Shown here in pieces: positions 4,458 through 6,714 of a DNA stretch of 6,714 nucleotides (positions are counted from its first letter, which is position 1; the number at the start of each line of letters is the position of its first letter). The notes under the pieces are model-generated. The model saw nothing but the letters and a program-made list of their open reading frames with translations, did not search any database and was not told where the DNA came from. The DNA is from Thermoproteota archaeon. GTDB lineage: Archaea > Thermoproteota > Korarchaeia > Korarchaeales > Korarchaeaceae. The stretch spans positions 1 through 6,714 of the forward strand of contig DRBY01000099.1 in the NCBI GenBank assembly GCA_011042755.1, given 5' to 3'. The translations under genes were made by a program, and so were the position numbers.

Positions 4458-6177
4458 TCCTAACAAAGGCGTGCCTCGTGAAAGATCTGTACTCCCTGGC
4501 CGAGAGCAGCGCTTTCCCCACGGCCAACACTCTATCCTGTTCGTCCACGACGAGAACCTCACTCCCCGGCCTAATGTGTGGGTCGGCTGTCTTCACGAAT
4601 TTCACGAAGACGGTCGTTCCCCTAGCGACTTTTTCTGCGTACCTCTCACGCACGACAACCCTTCCCCTGGGCCAGGGGAGCACAGACGCTAGTCTCTTAG
4701 CTCCTTCAAGCGATGGGATGAACATCCCGTCGGCTGGCCTTATGCTCCCCACTCTCACGTCTCCGTCGTAGACATCTCGCGGCATTCCCGTGGCCTTGGA
4801 TCGAGTTAGGCGCGGAGAGGCAAAGGCATGCTGAGCCTCCCTACCGTAGAAGAACTGGATTGTGTGAAGGATGATCTCGGCATCGGTGGGCTCCTCGCTC
4901 GGCTCTGTCCACCCCGGCATGTGGGTCTGACCGAAGGGATATGTGTACCTCAGTCCAAGGGGGACCACTCCATAGAGTGGGTGCTTGAATCGCCTGCCTG
5001 AACTAACCCTAGAGAGCATCTTACTAGCCCTAACGACCTCGGGTCTCAGAGCTGTCTCAGGCCCTGAGTAGAAGAGCCCGTGAGACTTTGTAATAGGCTC
5101 TCGCTCCTCCAAGAGTTCTCCATATCCTTCAAACGCGCGCTTGAGCGCGGCTAGTAATCTTGGATGCGCTCTTACCCTCTGCTGCACCAGCTCCCACAGC
5201 CACTGCCCTCTGATAGCCTCCCTGATCAGCTTGATCTCAGATAAGAGCGTGTAGAGGTTATGTTTTGATAGCAGCCTGACTCTCTCAGGCTTGGGTAAGG
5301 AACTCAGCTCATTGGGAGACCACTTTGAGCACACCGGGCAAGTGCATGGGAATTCATCAAGCTCTCCCAGCTCGATGGTGCCGTGAACCGTCATGTATCG
5401 ATCTCCCTCAGCGTAGAGCGCGTATGAGGCTGAGTCAAAGCTGTCGGCACCTAGCGCAGTGTAGAGCGCTAGCACGGCTGGTAGGCCTATCCCCCAGAAG
5501 TGCAGGGGCCTGCCGGATGGAATCCACTTCCTGATCTTCAGGAGCAGGTCGACTTGCACCTCGAAGTCGTATGTCTCAAGGGCGACCTTGAGAGAGCCAG
5601 CTCCGTAGTAGTCAAAGTTCAACGCTGACATCTCTCGAGCGGTGAACTCTATCAGGTCCCAGTGAGACGAGCCCTGGGGCGTACCTATCCATAGAGTCCC
5701 CTCCAACTCGTCTCTTATCGACCTCCACTCTCTGGCGCTCCTCAGAGTGACGGCTACACCTCGCAGCGCTTCCTCCCTAGAGATTCCAGCCGCCATAGGG
5801 ATGTCTACTATGGAAGCCACGTCAGCTCCAATCGCGTGCTGGAACTTGAGCATCTCGACGTTTGTCACTTCTATGCTCCCGAACCTGTAGATCTGATAGG
5901 CTCCTGAATCTGTGAACACGACTCCGTCGAAGCCCAGCAGCTTGTGGACTCCTTCCTCGAGGGCAACGTCTCTGAGCCAGCGCGACCTCCAGATTATGTA
6001 GGAATTCGTGAAGATCGCGTCGGCTCCCATGTCCCGCATCTCTTTAGGGGTGACATAGGGCTTGTTCGGATTGTAGACCGGGAGAAAAATTGGGGTTCTC
6101 AGAGTCCCGCTTCTGGTTTCCAGCTCGCCAAGCCTAGCCGACGCGTCGACCGCTCTTACCTTGAAGTCTCCAAGCAT
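4414..6177 (-). CDS. tgtA: Archaeosine tRNA-guanine transglycosylase (TgtA)
   Basis: This 587-residue enzyme exchanges guanine-15 in the tRNA D-loop for preQ0, the first committed step to archaeosine. Residues 1-360 are the TIM-barrel catalytic domain. FTDSGAYQ (88-95) carries the conserved D90. GADSFDSASYALYA (243-256) carries D248, the expected nucleophile. The zinc site is C278, C280, C283 and H306 (CxCxxC...H). Archaeal-specific C-terminal domains follow, ending in a PUA domain (about 506-580, beginning GRVVVRERYAEKVARG). The length matches the archaeal two-part enzyme (about 580 residues), and all key residues are present. The start ATG 6177 has GAGGAG one base upstream and AT-rich TATA-like DNA further up. 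The 3' end overlaps the convergent cofE-like gene. The gene lies 56 bp downstream of a winged-helix gene on the same strand. The tRNA-Pro in this window has the G15 substrate base. Confidence 0.97.
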   Translation of the reverse strand: MLGDFKVRAVDASARLGELETRSGTLRTPIFLPVYNPNKPYVTPKEMRDMGADAIFTNSYIIWRSRWLRDVALEEGVHKLLGFDGVVFTDSGAYQIYRFGSIEVTNVEMLKFQHAIGADVASIVDIPMAAGISREEALRGVAVTLRSAREWRSIRDELEGTLWIGTPQGSSHWDLIEFTAREMSALNFDYYGAGSLKVALETYDFEVQVDLLLKIRKWIPSGRPLHFWGIGLPAVLALYTALGADSFDSASYALYAEGDRYMTVHGTIELGELDEFPCTCPVCSKWSPNELSSLPKPERVRLLSKHNLYTLLSEIKLIREAIRGQWLWELVQQRVRAHPRLLAALKRAFEGYGELLEEREPITKSHGLFYSGPETALRPEVVRASKMLSRVSSGRRFKHPLYGVVPLGLRYTYPFGQTHMPGWTEPSEEPTDAEIILHTIQFFYGREAQHAFASPRLTRSKATGMPRDVYDGDVRVGSIRPADGMFIPSLEGAKRLASVLPWPRGRVVVRERYAEKVARGTTVFVKFVKTADPHIRPGSEVLVVDEQDRVLAVGKALLSAREYRSFTRHAFVRIRHHVLPREPQEGD

Positions 6178-6200
6178 TCTCCTCTCTGTTAGGGGGAAGT

Positions 6201-6214
6201 TAATGAAAATAAAT
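6201..6214 (-). promoter_or_regulatory. tgtA: AT-rich promoter candidate for tgtA
   Basis: On the minus strand the gap reads ATTTATTTTCATTA (6214-6201). TTTATT is centred 33 bp and TCATTA 26.5 bp upstream of the tgtA ATG. The first predicts an mRNA beginning GAGGAGA just before the ATG; the second predicts a leaderless mRNA. The same T-rich strand follows the stop codon of the winged-helix gene and may also end its transcript. Confidence 0.4.
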
Positions 6215-6233
6215 GGAGGAGGGGGCGGGGGGA

Positions 6234-6470
6234 TCAGGCGTCGTATCCGTCGCCGTGATTCTCGAGGAACAGGAGCCCCTTCTTTGTTATGAAGACGCGC
6301 TCACCCCTGAACCTGCGCTGTCTCGCTATCCACCCCATTTCTGACAAAAAGGTTAGAACCTGTTCTCTGTCTACCCTGCTGGGAATTAGCTCAGAGGCGA
6401 CAACGCCTTCGTCACCCGCGTAAGCCAGGCGCCGCAGGATCTTCAGATGCGCATTTAGTATTATCCTCAA
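6234..6470 (-). CDS. Small winged helix-turn-helix protein, TTG start
   Basis: From TTG 6470 this is a 78-residue winged-helix protein: RIILNAHLKILRRLA (helix 1), an ASELIPSRVDREQVLTFLSEMGWI helix-turn-helix region, a basic RRFRGERVFIT wing, and a closing KKGLLFLEN helix, the usual end of archaeal DNA-binding wHTH domains. It probably acts as a transcriptional regulator or DNA-binding protein; the target is unknown. The frame stays open to an ATG at 6620, but the extra 50 residues have no domain character and lie over a palindrome and promoter-like DNA. TTG 6470 is preceded by GGTGGGGG (ribosome-binding-like) and by a TATA-like TCTAAAAA (6497-6490), about 24 bp away. It sits 56 bp upstream of tgtA in the same direction and may be co-transcribed with it. 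Confidence 0.7.
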   Translation of the reverse strand: MRIILNAHLKILRRLAYAGDEGVVASELIPSRVDREQVLTFLSEMGWIARQRRFRGERVFITKKGLLFLENHGDGYDA

Positions 6471-6489
6471 TTTCCCCCACCGGGCACAG

Positions 6490-6497
6490 TTTTTAGA
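6490..6497 (-). promoter_or_regulatory. TATA-like element of the winged-helix gene
   Basis: TCTAAAAA on the minus strand is centred about 24 bp upstream of TTG 6470, close to leaderless spacing. A second T-rich candidate (TTTTTATTT, 6563-6555) would start RNA near 6533, inside the 16-bp palindrome, giving a leader of about 60 nt. Confidence 0.35.
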
Positions 6498-6519
6498 CAG
6501 TATAGCCCGGGAGATACCT

Positions 6520-6535
6520 GTCCGCCTAGGCGGAC
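6520..6535. promoter_or_regulatory. Perfect 16-bp palindrome, candidate operator
   Basis: GTCCGCCTAGGCGGAC is identical to its reverse complement over all 16 bases. It lies 50 bp upstream of the TTG start of the winged-helix gene, upstream of its TATA candidate and at the start site predicted for the more distal TATA. A dimeric DNA-binding protein, possibly the winged-helix protein itself, is a natural ligand. It has no loop and no T-run, so it is a poor terminator. Confidence 0.45.
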
Positions 6536-6649
6536 GCTCCAATATTCCCCTAGCAAATAAAAACGTTCTCGTAGATCGGCTGTAGACCTGCACGAGCTGA
6601 GTCACTAGGATTCTTCGCAACAGTCCACTCGTCGATCTTTAGCGCCGAG

Positions 6650-6714
6650 GTGCGCATCCTGAGTCTGAAGTCGAGCCACAAGTCGTCTTACGACGAAGGG
6701 GTTCTCACGGCGCA
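6650..6714 (+). CDS. Possible 5' end of a plus-strand gene (partial)
   Basis: GTG at 6650 opens a frame that stays open to the window edge, encoding VRILSLKSSHKSSYDEG and four more residues. Third codon positions are mostly G or C, as in the confident genes here, and this bias drops upstream of 6650, consistent with a gene start. There is no clear TATA box at leaderless spacing and only a weak CGAGG before the GTG. A minus-strand frame (6550-6681) shares the same third positions, so the assignment is tentative. No family can be named from 21 codons. Confidence 0.35.
   Translation, partial: MRILSLKSSHKSSYDEGVLTA

Noticed and set aside
6471..6620. N-terminal extension of the winged-helix protein to ATG 6620
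   Set aside because: The 50 extra residues have no domain features and cover the palindrome and both TATA candidates. TTG 6470 fits the domain boundary better.
6550..6681. Minus-strand frame of 43 codons, including MRTSALKIDEWTVAKNP
   Set aside because: The composition is plausible, but GC at third positions falls off over its second half, there is no promoter or start context, and it shares its codon-position signal with the plus-strand frame at 6650.
6605..6712. Minus-strand open frame from the window edge, RRENPFVVRRLVARL and onward, possible C-terminal fragment
   Set aside because: Its third codon positions do not carry the G/C bias of the neighbouring genes, and it overlaps two alternatives. 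It is too short to support.

Overview
This window is archaeal. It encodes an archaeosine-type tRNA-guanine transglycosylase with a C-terminal PUA domain, a GTP-dependent dephospho-CoA kinase (an archaea-specific family), an F420 gamma-glutamyl-ligase-family protein, an archaeal radical SAM protein and the N-terminus of what looks like transcription factor B. Promoters are TATA-like elements centred about 26-27 bp upstream of start codons, which is the geometry of leaderless archaeal mRNAs. Frequent AGG/AGA arginine codons and many leaderless-looking genes suggest a thermophilic TACK-type lineage (crenarchaeal, korarchaeal or aigarchaeal). That placement is inference; nothing here fixes a genus.

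Layout. The left end (1-521) is on the minus strand: a truncated zinc-ribbon protein, probably TFB, runs off position 1, and a small three-helix membrane protein lies behind it. Then comes about 260 bp of non-coding DNA with short repeats and hairpins. Next, on the plus strand, are a lone basic protein of unknown function (781-1218, GTG start, apparently leaderless) and an intron-less tRNA-Pro(GGG) with encoded CCA (1277-1353). A 129-bp spacer with a perfect stem-loop separates the tRNA from a convergent radical SAM gene (1483-3057, minus).

The centre is a divergent pair. The radical SAM gene and the dephospho-CoA kinase gene point away from a 53-bp gap whose midpoint is a near-palindromic TATA element, exactly 27 bp from both start codons. 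The kinase gene is followed after 6 bp by the cofE-like gene, so they form a two-gene unit. The cofE-like gene overlaps the convergent tgtA gene tail to tail by 44 bp. Upstream of tgtA, also on the minus strand, is a small winged-helix protein gene with a probable TTG start, preceded by a perfect 16-bp palindrome. The right edge may hold the first codons of a plus-strand gene.

Themes are tRNA maturation and modification (tRNA-Pro, TgtA acting on G15, possibly the TRAM-bearing radical SAM protein) and cofactor metabolism (CoA kinase, CofE-like ligase). The tRNA-Pro encoded here carries G15 and C48, the Levitt pair that TgtA would modify. I see no CRISPR array, insertion sequence, toxin-antitoxin or defence system. 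The most unusual items are the symmetric two-way TATA promoter, the cysteine-rich insertion inside the radical SAM motif, the divergent CofE active-site loop and the promoter spacing that predicts a leaderless tRNA. No gene-free stretch exceeds 300 bp.
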